A stretch of 9,325 bases of DNA from Chamaesiphon sp. (GTDB taxonomy: Bacteria; Cyanobacteriota; Cyanobacteriia; Cyanobacteriales; Chamaesiphonaceae). The notes beneath the pieces were generated by a model. The model searched no databases. It had not been told where the DNA came from and saw only the letters and a program-made list of their open reading frames with translations. Below are positions 1-6,497 of the stretch, one piece after another. The stretch covers positions 1-9,325 of the forward strand of contig JAJAYU010000036.1 in NCBI GenBank assembly GCA_026786125.1, read 5' to 3'. How positions within the stretch are numbered: the first letter of the stretch is position 1; each line of letters opens with the position of its first letter. The position numbers and the translations under genes are program-made.

Positions 1-56
1 GATCGATCGAGTAGCGGATAATTAAGACAGTAATAGCGCAGTCATCCCCTAAGATC

Positions 57-1376
57 GTGCCAAACCCAAAAAAATCTTCAGCAACCACAGACAACGCCGA
101 GATCAAACCCACGGCAGATACTTGGACAGATAGACTTGCAGCGGGATGGCACACAGCGACAGATAAAGTGATGCAGATTTTACCTGTAGATAAAGCAGCC
201 GAAACAGTCAGCAAGTGGTTTAGCGTGGATGATGCTCAGGTAGCCGAGATTTTGACCAGTGTGCGCGCTCAATTACCCACAACCGAAGCTTTATTAATCG
301 GTAAACCCCAAGCAGGTAAAAGTTCGATCGTTAGAGGATTAACGGGAGTATCAGCGGAAATCGTTGGACAGGGATTTCGACCCCATACCCAATCGACGAT
401 TCGCTACAATTATCCTTCTAACGAACTGCCATTATTAGTATTTACAGATACAGTTGGCTTGGGGGATATTGATCGAGATACCAATAGCCTAATTCAGGAG
501 CTAGTCAGCGATCTCGAAGCTGAGACTAATCGCCCACGGATTATTATCCTGACTGTCAAAATTAATGATTTTGCGATCGATACCCTCCGCCAAATTGCCA
601 AAGAGCTACGGGAAAAATATCCCCAAATTCCCTGTTTATTAGCAGTTACTTGTCTACACGAACTATATCCCCAGACTCAACTCGATCATCCCGAACAGCC
701 AACGAGTATCGAGTCTGTAGATCGAGCCTTCACAGCCATCCAGCAGGCATTTACAGGGCTGTTCGATCGATCTGTGCTAATTGACTTCACACTGGCTGAT
801 GACGGATACACGCCCGAATTTTATGGCTTGGAGACAATGCGCGACACCCTCGCGGATTTGCTACCGGAAGCAGAAGCCAGAGCGATGTCTCAATTGCTCC
901 AAACTGGCACTTCAGCCATTAGTGGTGATTCTGGCGACCAAATTGGCAATATTTATCGTGATGTTGCCCGCCGTTATATCTTACCGTTCTCGATCGCCGC
1001 AGGCACAGTCGCGGCGATTCCCTTACCTTTTGCTGACTTACCCGTCCTCACTGCGATCCAAGTTTCGATGGTGGGATTACTTGGTAAATTATACGGTCAA
1101 ACATTGACTCGATCGCAAGCTGGGGGAGTAGTAAGTGCGATCGCGGGTGGTTTTGTCGCTCAATTAGTAGCACGACAATTGATCAAATTTATCCCTGGTT
1201 TTGGCAGCGTGATTTCTGCTTCTTGGGCGGCGGCGTATACCGTGGCATTGGGCGAAGGTGCTTGTGTTTATTTTGGCGATCTGATGGGTGGCAAAAAACC
1301 CGATCCACATCAAATTCAGTCAGTAATGGCAACAGCTTTTACCAGTGCAAAAGAGCAGTTTAAAACTAGTGAATAG
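57..1376 (+). CDS. Era/dynamin-like GTPase with C-terminal DUF697 membrane domain
   Basis: Predicted membrane-associated P-loop GTPase of 439 residues. Residues 1-60 are a charged leader. The GTPase domain runs from about 75 to 245, with a Walker A/G1 motif GKPQAGKSS (82-90) and a G3 motif DTVGLG (131-136). No NKxD G4 motif is visible; the expected place reads LLAVTCLHEL (194-203), so guanine selection must differ or be relaxed. Residues 295-430 match the DUF697 type, with hydrophobic stretches near 308-330, 355-372 and 378-400 that look like membrane hairpins. Such proteins are common in cyanobacteria. Their exact role is not known to me; membrane remodelling or ion homeostasis would be guesses. 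The GTG at 57 is the first usable start after an in-frame TAG at 12-14. No Shine-Dalgarno sequence is seen, so the exact start is uncertain (next Met is residue 39). It seems to be transcribed alone. Confidence 0.88.
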   Translation: MPNPKKSSATTDNAEIKPTADTWTDRLAAGWHTATDKVMQILPVDKAAETVSKWFSVDDAQVAEILTSVRAQLPTTEALLIGKPQAGKSSIVRGLTGVSAEIVGQGFRPHTQSTIRYNYPSNELPLLVFTDTVGLGDIDRDTNSLIQELVSDLEAETNRPRIIILTVKINDFAIDTLRQIAKELREKYPQIPCLLAVTCLHELYPQTQLDHPEQPTSIESVDRAFTAIQQAFTGLFDRSVLIDFTLADDGYTPEFYGLETMRDTLADLLPEAEARAMSQLLQTGTSAISGDSGDQIGNIYRDVARRYILPFSIAAGTVAAIPLPFADLPVLTAIQVSMVGLLGKLYGQTLTRSQAGGVVSAIAGGFVAQLVARQLIKFIPGFGSVISASWAAAYTVALGEGACVYFGDLMGGKKPDPHQIQSVMATAFTSAKEQFKTSE

Positions 1377-1390
1377 TGGATGGATTGCAC

Positions 1391-1443
1391 TGTTCGCGGT
1401 AGCGGAGCGTTTGCCCTAGCAATAGCCTCTCCGCAAGGAGAAG
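1391..1443. repeat. Cyanobacterial dispersed GC-rich repeat with hairpin
   Basis: A GC-rich stretch just after the GTPase stop, unlike the AT-richer flanks. GCGGAG (1402-1407) can pair with CTCCGC (1429-1434). Alternatively TCTCC (1428-1432) pairs with GGAGA (1437-1441) around a GCAA tetraloop. The wording (TTCGCGGTAGCGGAGCGT, then TCTCCGCAAGGAGAAG) resembles the short repeats scattered between genes in many cyanobacteria. It could help end the upstream transcript, but no T-tract follows. Confidence 0.55.
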
Positions 1444-1460
1444 TGTGAATTGAGATCTGT

Positions 1461-1490
1461 AGGTTGGGTTTCATTCTTCAACCCAACACA
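1461..1490. repeat. Dispersed GTTGGGTT hairpin repeat, possible terminator
   Basis: Perfect 8-bp inverted repeat GTTGGGTT (1463-1470) / AACCCAAC (1480-1487) with a 9-nt loop. The unit AGGTTGGGTT..AACCCAACA recurs between genes in many cyanobacterial genomes (recalled, not searched). It sits 87 bp after the GTPase stop and could act as a transcript end or processing stem, though no clean T-tract follows. The remainder of 1491-1610 is obg leader, with only a possible -10 box TAAAAT (1570-1575) and no matching -35. Confidence 0.6.
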
Positions 1491-1610
1491 TCCAGCTCGC
1501 TCCTGCCTCGAAAATTAACTAGCAAACAGAGAATAGTCAAGCAGTAATGCTCAATTCATGATAGTGAGCTAAAATAAGACCTGACTCGTTTACATCCAAT
1601 CGCCTAAACC

Positions 1611-2687
1611 ATGCAATTCATCGATCTCGCAGAAGTAGAACTAGAATCAGGCAGCGGCGGCGATGGGATTGTCACCTTTCGGCGTGAAAAATATGTACCA
1701 GCAGGAGGTCCTTCTGGTGGGAATGGGGGAAAAGGTGGATCGATCTTTTTTACTGCTGTTGAAAACCTCCAAACCCTACTAGATTTTCGGTACAACCGTC
1801 GCTTCAAAGCTGCAAATGGTGGCAAAGGTGGCTCAAAAAACTGTACGGGCGCAACAGGTGATGACCTGAACGTCGATGTCCCCTGCGGTACAATGATTTT
1901 TGATACAGCAACTGACGAACTCTTGGTTGATTTAGTCGAGCCAGGACAGACTTTCCGCGTTGTTGCTGGCGGTAAAGGTGGACTAGGCAATGCTCACTTT
2001 TTAAGTAATAGCAATCGTGCGCCTGAATACGCCCTACCAGGACAACCACCGCAACAAAAACGAATTCGCTTGGAGCTAAAATTATTAGCTGAAGTCGGGA
2101 TTATCGGGCTACCCAATGCGGGTAAATCTACTTTGATTTCGGCACTTTCTTCGGCACGTCCCAAGGTTGCTGATTATCCGTTTACAACTCTAGTACCTAA
2201 TTTAGGTGTAGTCAGAAAGCCGTCTGGCGATGGAACTTTATTTGCAGATATTCCTGGGCTGATTGAAGGTGCTTCTCAAGGCGCGGGGCTGGGACATGAT
2301 TTCTTGCGCCACATTGAGCGCACCCGAGTATTATTGCATTTAGTCGAAGCAACTAGTGACGATCCGATCGCTGCGTACAAGACGATTCAGCAAGAGTTGA
2401 CTGCTTATAGTGACACCCTAGTTACCCGTCCCCAAATTCTCGCTCTGAGCAAGATTGATGCTGTCGATGAGGAAGAAGTCGCTGAAATTGCTAAAGCTCT
2501 GAGTGCGATGGCAAAACAACCAGTCTTTCTGATTTCATCAGCAACTCGGACTGGATTAGATCCACTACTCCAAAAAGTTTGGCAGCAACTAGATATCCTC
2601 GCAGCACAAAGACTGGCTGAAAAATTAGCCCTCGAACAAGCAGCTTTCCCAGTCAAGGCAACTCATGAATTGCCCGTACTGCAATAA
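1611..2687 (+). CDS. obg: Obg/CgtA ribosome-assembly GTPase
   Basis: Essential GTPase that binds the large ribosomal subunit during late assembly and links it to growth and stress signals. The 358-residue protein begins with the glycine-rich Obg fold (1-158): GSGGDGIV, then GGPSGGNGGKGG near 32-43, then AGGKGGLGN near 119-127. The G domain follows: G1 GLPNAGKS (166-173), switch I DYPFTTLVPNLG (188-199), G3 DIPG (213-216) and G5 SSA (309-311). G4 reads SKID (280-283) instead of NKID, a small but real departure. After the G domain there is only a short tail of about 35 residues, with no OCT domain, as is usual in cyanobacteria. The ATG at 1611 opens exactly on the conserved MQFIDLAEVEL start. 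No Shine-Dalgarno sequence is seen. Transcribed alone, convergent with tRNA-Ser. Confidence 0.97.
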   Translation: MQFIDLAEVELESGSGGDGIVTFRREKYVPAGGPSGGNGGKGGSIFFTAVENLQTLLDFRYNRRFKAANGGKGGSKNCTGATGDDLNVDVPCGTMIFDTATDELLVDLVEPGQTFRVVAGGKGGLGNAHFLSNSNRAPEYALPGQPPQQKRIRLELKLLAEVGIIGLPNAGKSTLISALSSARPKVADYPFTTLVPNLGVVRKPSGDGTLFADIPGLIEGASQGAGLGHDFLRHIERTRVLLHLVEATSDDPIAAYKTIQQELTAYSDTLVTRPQILALSKIDAVDEEEVAEIAKALSAMAKQPVFLISSATRTGLDPLLQKVWQQLDILAAQRLAEKLALEQAAFPVKATHELPVLQ

Positions 2688-2695
2688 AAACAAAA

Positions 2696-2721
2696 TAGGG
2701 GCAGTTGATGAACTGCCCCTA
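2696..2721. terminator. Shared hairpin between obg and tRNA-Ser
   Basis: Perfect 11-bp stem, TAGGGGCAGTT (2696-2706) with AACTGCCCCTA (2711-2721), around a GATG loop. On the minus strand it is followed by TTTTGTTTTT, giving a good Rho-independent terminator for tRNA-Ser that overlaps the end of obg. On the plus strand the following CTTTAGGTTT is a weaker T-tract, so it may also end obg. The TAGGGGCA..TGCCCCTA wording resembles a dispersed cyanobacterial repeat recruited as a terminator. Confidence 0.75.
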
Positions 2722-2748
2722 CTTTAGGTTTGACTAATAACTTTAGAA

Positions 2749-2835
2749 CGGACAGGGAGGGATTCGAACCCTCGATGAGGTCACCCCCATAACACATTAG
2801 CAGTGTGCCGCTTTCGGCCACTCAGCCACCTATCC
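2749..2835 (-). tRNA. tRNA-Ser(GCU)
   Basis: Reading the minus strand, the acceptor arm GGATAGG (2835-2829) pairs with CCTGTCC (2756-2750) with one G-T wobble. The discriminator base is G (2749), as expected for serine. The anticodon stem GCACA/TGTGT encloses the loop CTGCTAA, anticodon GCT at 2799-2801 on the plus strand. A long class II variable arm follows, then a T arm of GAGGG/CCCTC around TTCGAAT. Length is 87 nt. CCA is not encoded. It reads serine codons AGC and AGU. Confidence 0.97.
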
Positions 2836-2863
2836 AAGCTGTAGTTATTAATTAACCTTTCTA

Positions 2864-2892
2864 AACATAACATATAATTTAGATTCTAGCAA
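2864..2892 (-). promoter_or_regulatory. Candidate promoter of tRNA-Ser
   Basis: On the minus strand TTGCTA (2892-2887) and TATGTT (2869-2864) are separated by 17 bp, a fair sigma-70-type match in an AT-rich stretch. Predicted transcription would begin about 20 nt before the tRNA 5' end, leaving a short leader for RNase P to remove. Consensus match only. Confidence 0.35.
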
Positions 2893-2909
2893 CAGACTTA
2901 TTACCGATC

Positions 2910-3398
2910 GTGACGATTACTCCTATAGCTCTCACTCAAGTCTCAGCACATCCCGACGATCGATTTGCGATCGGTTTCGCGCCGTTATTGCTAGATGATG
3001 TCTACCAACTCGCCGACGCTCCAGGCAATGGGGCAGTAATAATCATGAGCGGGACAGTGCGAGATCGCACCGATGGACAAGCGGTAGACTATTTGGAATA
3101 CCAAGCCTATGAACCGATGGCAATGCGGGTATTTGCCGCTATTGGCTGGGAAATCCGCGCTCGGTGGTCAGATACAAATCGGATCGTGATTCATCACCGC
3201 GTCGGGAAATTAGAAATCGGTGAAATTAGCGTCCTAGTCGCTGTGGGCTGTCCCCACCGTGGTGAGGCATTTGCGGCTTGTCAGTACGCGATCGATACCC
3301 TCAAGCACCAAGCACCAATTTGGAAAAAGGAGTGGTTTCACGGGGCAGATGGACAAAGCTCTAGTACTTGGGTAAGTATTGGAGCTTGTGAAGGGTGA
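2910..3398 (+). CDS. moaE: Molybdopterin synthase catalytic subunit MoaE
   Basis: Large subunit of molybdopterin synthase. With the thiocarboxylated small subunit MoaD it inserts two sulfurs into cyclic pyranopterin monophosphate to make molybdopterin; it acts in the cytoplasm. The 162 residues cover the whole family: GAVIIMSGTVRD (41-52), LEYQAYEPMA (62-71), IHHRVGKLEIGE (94-105), CPHRGEAF (114-121), then IDTLKHQAPIWKKEW (128-142), which holds the active-site lysines K132 and K139. The N-terminus is about 20 residues longer than many MoaE proteins. The GTG at 2910 is the only start upstream of the conserved part that fits, and no Shine-Dalgarno sequence is seen. No other moa gene lies in the window, so MoaD and the early enzymes must be encoded elsewhere. 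The stop falls inside a tandem GGTGAAT repeat (3394-3407), suggesting that repeat DNA has shaped the C-terminus. Confidence 0.95.
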   Translation: MTITPIALTQVSAHPDDRFAIGFAPLLLDDVYQLADAPGNGAVIIMSGTVRDRTDGQAVDYLEYQAYEPMAMRVFAAIGWEIRARWSDTNRIVIHHRVGKLEIGEISVLVAVGCPHRGEAFAACQYAIDTLKHQAPIWKKEWFHGADGQSSSTWVSIGACEG

Positions 3399-3457
3399 AT
3401 GGTGAATTTCCAGTCCCCCAGTCTCCCATTCCCTCAATCCCCCACTCCTCCGCTCCC
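3394..3457. repeat. Heptamer repeat and C-rich tract at the moaE/VWA junction
   Basis: GGTGAAT occurs twice in tandem (3394-3400 and 3401-3407). A pyrimidine-rich stretch follows with C-runs at 3415-3419, 3425-3427, 3431-3433, 3439-3443 and 3455-3457, including CCCCAGT, which resembles the short tandem heptamer (STRR) repeats of cyanobacteria. Read on the minus strand, the first four runs form a canonical G-quadruplex pattern with loops of 5, 3 and 5 nt. It fills the whole gap between the two convergent genes and contains no ordinary hairpin terminator. Confidence 0.6.
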
Positions 3458-4650
3458 TAACCCCGATCCAGCAACCGGACTGTCTCACCAAAGGGGAATA
3501 AAGCTAAATCCAAACCACCAGGAGTCACCACCCAGAGCGTCGGTAATGATGGCTCGGTAGTCGGAAATTCACCATAACCATCAGTTAAATAAATACAGAC
3601 AGGTTGAACTTGTTCGTTGCAGGTTTCTGATACTCGATCAAAAAATGCTCTAAAGGAACTACCTCCACCACCACGGGGGATGGGCAATGTTGAATAACTA
3701 GTCAGCGGATGAGGGCCATACACATCACTATCGACATAGTACAAATCGCAGATTAGGTGAGGATAGGCACCCAAAATACTTCTCACTTCTGCTAGAAATA
3801 ATCCGAGTGCGGTGGCTTTAACAGAACCACTGGTATCAACAGCAATATAGACTCGTACCGACTCACCTTGTAATGCTTCAAGATAGAGTCCCCGCCCAAC
3901 AAAACGTCGATCAAAGCCTTGAAAATCTGTGGGATTTTGGGCTAAATATTGCCAGAGATAAGATTGCCAATCTAGCTGAGGATTGACAACAAATTCCCAT
4001 TCTCGATCGATTCCGACGGTGCCACTACCTGGTTTACTAGAATTGGCAACGGCTGTCGCTTGGTGAAATGCTTGTTGCCAATGTGCTGTCAAGTCTTGTG
4101 CGTTGTTACAATCTATTCGCTCCGGCTGTTGTACCTTGGCTGAACCACTCTCGTCTGTGGTACTTCTAATTAAGTTACCAACGGTTGGGGTCAGCAGATC
4201 TGGATTGCTCAATTGAAAGTAATCTGCTGCATTTGGTGGCAATAACTCATATACTTCTTCCACACTGAGATGTTCCAGCTTTCGATCTCGTAATCCACCC
4301 TCTGGCAATTCAAATCCCGTTTGGCGGAGGATCATCCCATTCACCACAATATCCGCAGCGATATTCCATTGTTGCGGATTCCGTTCTCTCAATCGTAAGG
4401 GATGCAATAGGGCGGCATGGAGAATTTCGTGCAATAGTAAACCATCTTGCTGTTCGCTGGGCAAGGAGTCCAAAAAATCAGGATTAAAAAATACATCTCG
4501 TCCATCGGTAGCAGCGGCGGCGATATTTGGGCTGGGGATAAACCGCACAAACATTGCTAGAGTACCAAAGAATGGCGATTTCATCCGCAACCGCAATAAA
4601 GAGGCACTGATTAATTTGGTAAATTCAATGGTTGAAGGACAATCTTTCAT
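3457..4650 (-). CDS. VWA-like / putative metallopeptidase protein (DUF2201 type)
   Basis: A 397-residue two-part protein. The N-terminal half carries an HExxH zinc-protease motif, HEILHAALLH (74-83), in the setting seen in DUF2201 N-terminal metallopeptidase-like domains. The C-terminal part from about 265 is a von Willebrand A-like fold with a MIDAS motif DTSGS (272-276), a GGGGSSF loop (327-333) and TDG (356-358) as the later metal site. The 140-260 linker is poorly conserved in appearance. Members are usually paired with a MoxR-type AAA+ ATPase and are thought to act as a chaperone or metal-insertion pair; the substrate is unknown and proteolysis is unproven. No ATPase gene lies in this window. 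The ATG at 4650 has AAGGA directly against it, too close for a normal ribosome site. Met23 is an alternative start, also without one. It lies 87 bp downstream of the small membrane protein gene on the same strand. Confidence 0.85.
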   Translation of the reverse strand: MKDCPSTIEFTKLISASLLRLRMKSPFFGTLAMFVRFIPSPNIAAAATDGRDVFFNPDFLDSLPSEQQDGLLLHEILHAALLHPLRLRERNPQQWNIAADIVVNGMILRQTGFELPEGGLRDRKLEHLSVEEVYELLPPNAADYFQLSNPDLLTPTVGNLIRSTTDESGSAKVQQPERIDCNNAQDLTAHWQQAFHQATAVANSSKPGSGTVGIDREWEFVVNPQLDWQSYLWQYLAQNPTDFQGFDRRFVGRGLYLEALQGESVRVYIAVDTSGSVKATALGLFLAEVRSILGAYPHLICDLYYVDSDVYGPHPLTSYSTLPIPRGGGGSSFRAFFDRVSETCNEQVQPVCIYLTDGYGEFPTTEPSLPTLWVVTPGGLDLALFPFGETVRLLDRG

Positions 4651-4737
4651 TCCTTCATTAATCCCACTGAGCTGTCCACAATTAACAACTAGCTAGATCT
4701 TCACTGACTCACGCTCAGTTCACCAGCTTGGAGACTC

Positions 4738-4893
4738 CTAAATTTTTAGCAATCCCTGGAACAACGTCTCGGTGATTGGAGCCGGAAGCATCTCACCGCG
4801 AGAGTCAATAATCTGGACGATTAGTAGATAGGCAATTGCTAGACCGATCGAAATTATGCCTGTAGCTACTGCAACAATCTTGGAGCGATCCAT
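4738..4893 (-). CDS. Small single-helix membrane protein, 51 residues
   Basis: Protein starting MDRSKIVAVATG. It has a short positively charged head, one hydrophobic helix at about 7-28 (ending AYLLIVQII), then an acidic and polar tail with the segment DSRGEMLPAP. I recall small cyanobacterial proteins with the same plan (a basic head, one helix, then a D.RGEM.PAP segment), but know no function. The frame is open upstream to 4995, but those 34 residues look unlike protein. The ATG at 4893 begins the conserved-looking part, so it is chosen. No Shine-Dalgarno sequence is seen. A perfect TTGACA (4934-4929) lies about 36 nt upstream, but only a weak -10 (AATCTT) sits at 17-bp spacing. The positive-inside rule would put the N-terminus in the cytoplasm. 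Confidence 0.65.
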   Translation of the reverse strand: MDRSKIVAVATGIISIGLAIAYLLIVQIIDSRGEMLPAPITETLFQGLLKI

Positions 4894-5018
4894 AGATATA
4901 TAAACAAGATTGATAAAAGGATAACTGCTGTCAAGATAACACAAAAATTCCCTGCTATTGAAGTCTCTAGAGCAGTCGCTCTCAGGTAGAATCAATCGCA
5001 GAGAATGTCTAAAAGTGA

Positions 5019-5041
5019 CCTGAGGATCGATCGACCTTAGG
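5019..5041 (-). terminator. Weak hairpin after the L,D-transpeptidase-like gene
   Basis: On the minus strand CCTAAGG (5041-5035), overlapping the stop codon, faces CCTCAGG (5025-5019) across a TCGATCGAT loop: six of seven bases pair, with one A-C mismatch. It is followed by TCACTTTTAG, a short T-run. It could slow or end transcription before the small membrane protein gene, but the stem is weak. Confidence 0.3.
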
Positions 5042-5957
5042 ATTCAATGTTGACGAATAAATTACGTGGACGATATTTAGTTATAAATTCATTAACTGCA
5101 TTACGTTCAGCGATAGTAGCAATCCCAATACAACCTGCGGTACCATCAAAGCCATTTGGCTGATTGAAACTACGATCAAGATGAATTCCTAAATCAATTC
5201 GAGCTGTCTTAAATAATGGGTAAATTGCGATAAAGGTTTTGCCAACCTCATATAGTGTTCCAGGTACAATTTGATTACTGACACCATATTTACCATCGGG
5301 CAAGGGTGCCGCATTTTCACCAAGATTTCGATCTAAGCTTTGACTTTTTACTGTGCCTGAGACAGAATTAAATGTCTGGTACTTCTCACCTCTGACATAA
5401 GCTTCAAGGATGTAGATCGGATTGCCCATATCGTTAGTGCCTTTATTTGGATCTCTGACTAATCTAAAATAGTTGCCGCTCAATGGGGGTTGAGAGATAG
5501 CAGCAATATCTTTTCTAGAGTTAGATCTCGATCTGCGACCATCTCTTCCTGTTAGTTCAGAACTAGCATCCGTGTTTCTCGCTGTCAAATTTTTCCGGTT
5601 AGATCGATCTCCACCAGATCTAGTATTTGATGGCAAAGATTCCCCTGAGTTAGCGATCAATTTAGCCTTCTTTGGCTGCTCTCTCCGCACGGTTGATGAT
5701 GAATTTTTTCGAGTAGAAGAATTAGGATGAGACCAGATTGGTTTGATCGAGTCAGATGCTTCTGGTCGATCGAGGGATGATGGATTAGCCGTAACTGGCA
5801 CTGATAGATTGAGATCTGTCACCGATGGCAATAGTTCGATCACAGAACTTCTCGATCGAGCGATTTGTTCAGCACCTGCGGGTAAAATATTTAAGAGTCC
5901 CATAAATAATGGCAGTGCGATCGTTTTCGACAACCAGGCAATAGTCGAGAGTTTCAT
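5037..5957 (-). CDS. Secreted L,D-transpeptidase (YkuD)-like protein
   Basis: A 306-residue exported protein. Residues 1-29 form a signal peptide: MKLSTIAWLSK, a hydrophobic core, then a likely cut after LPAGA before EQ. Residues 30-160 are a Ser/Arg/Asn-rich, probably disordered linker. The C-terminal domain (about 160-306) has the layout of cyanobacterial YkuD-like proteins: NYFRLVRDP, LPDGKYGVS, LGIHLD with His259, then GTAGCIGI with the presumed nucleophile Cys276. Canonical enzymes read [ST]HGC[IV]R; here the adjacent His is Ala and the Arg is Gly. Expected role is peptidoglycan cross-linking or protein attachment in the periplasm, but activity is uncertain given these changes. A TTG at 5984 would extend it by nine residues. 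The ATG at 5957 gives a cleaner signal peptide and is preferred. A possible -10 box TATTAT lies at 5980-5975 with no good -35. Confidence 0.82.
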   Translation of the reverse strand: MKLSTIAWLSKTIALPLFMGLLNILPAGAEQIARSRSSVIELLPSVTDLNLSVPVTANPSSLDRPEASDSIKPIWSHPNSSTRKNSSSTVRREQPKKAKLIANSGESLPSNTRSGGDRSNRKNLTARNTDASSELTGRDGRRSRSNSRKDIAAISQPPLSGNYFRLVRDPNKGTNDMGNPIYILEAYVRGEKYQTFNSVSGTVKSQSLDRNLGENAAPLPDGKYGVSNQIVPGTLYEVGKTFIAIYPLFKTARIDLGIHLDRSFNQPNGFDGTAGCIGIATIAERNAVNEFITKYRPRNLFVNIES

Positions 5958-6082
5958 TTTAATTCGGGGTACAGATAATAACAATTAGGGATCTCGATTG
6001 GCATTGCTGGATCCAAATCGATTGTTTCTGTATTTACACCAAATCCATCCAGCCATCCGGAAAATATGCCGATTTATGACAA

Positions 6083-6117
6083 AAAAATCCCAACTTTTCT
6101 AGAAAGTTGGGATTTTT
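6083..6117. terminator. Strong bidirectional Rho-independent terminator
   Basis: Perfect 15-bp inverted repeat: AAAAATCCCAACTTT (6083-6097) with AAAGTTGGGATTTTT (6103-6117), loop of 5 nt or 3 nt with one more G-T pair. A-runs and T-runs flank a GC core, so it works in either direction. It lies 135 bp beyond the 3' end of the minus-strand tRNA-Leu and 126 bp upstream of the L,D-transpeptidase-like start, insulating that gene from tRNA transcription. Confidence 0.85.
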
Positions 6118-6151
6118 ATATATGTGTTTAGAAGTAATCTGATTAGCTGTG

Positions 6152-6165
6152 ATCTGGATCCAGAT
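6152..6165. promoter_or_regulatory. 14-bp perfect palindrome, operator-like
   Basis: ATCTGGATCCAGAT is fully self-complementary. It is followed by a tandem 9-mer AGATTTATA / AGATTTATC (6162-6179). It lies between the strong terminator and tRNA-Leu, with no gene start close by, so the regulatory reading is only a possibility. The rest of the 5958-6251 gap holds nothing gene-like. Confidence 0.3.
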
Positions 6166-6251
6166 TTATAAGATTTATCTAACCAGTAAAATTAGACAAA
6201 AGCTATTAAAAATATTCGCCCAGATCGGACAGTTGGTTAATTTAATCAAGA

Positions 6252-6335
6252 TGGGGGTGGCGAGACTTGAACTCGCACATCCATTACGGATAACAGATTT
6301 TAAGTCTGTCGCGTCTACCATTCCACCACACCCCC
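6252..6335 (-). tRNA. tRNA-Leu(UAA), intronless
   Basis: Reading the minus strand, the acceptor arm GGGGGTG (6335-6329) pairs perfectly with CACCCCC (6259-6253). The discriminator is A (6252), as for leucine. The anticodon stem ACAGA/TCTGT encloses CTTAAAA, anticodon TAA at 6300-6302 on the plus strand. The class II variable arm has the stem ATCC/GGAT, and the T arm is GCGAG/CTCGC around TTCAAGT. Length is 84 nt, CCA not encoded. In many cyanobacteria this gene is split by a group I intron after the first anticodon base; here the anticodon loop is continuous. It reads UUA, and UUG by wobble. Confidence 0.96.
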
Positions 6336-6497
6336 AGGTGCGATTCGCTACTTAAATTGGTTAATTCAAATGCGTCACAGATGAATAACTTATCATTAAT
6401 ACGTTGTTTATGCAAGCAAATTATTGAAAAGTTTAATAATTGAGCGAAAGTTACAGATCTGTTGTCATTGGTTGGCGGTGGGGTCGCGCCCAACTGA

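Noticed and set aside
1604..1990. Proline-rich open frame opposite obg
   Set aside because: It is the reverse reading of the glycine-rich Obg domain; coding on the plus strand is certain.
4651..4662. Tiny frame ATG-AAG-GAA-TGA just ahead of the VWA start on the minus strand
   Set aside because: A minimal upstream frame is possible, but three codons occur by chance too often to claim.
6149..6355. Open frame of 68 codons on the plus strand
   Set aside because: Its second half is the antisense of tRNA-Leu, a well-known source of false proteins.
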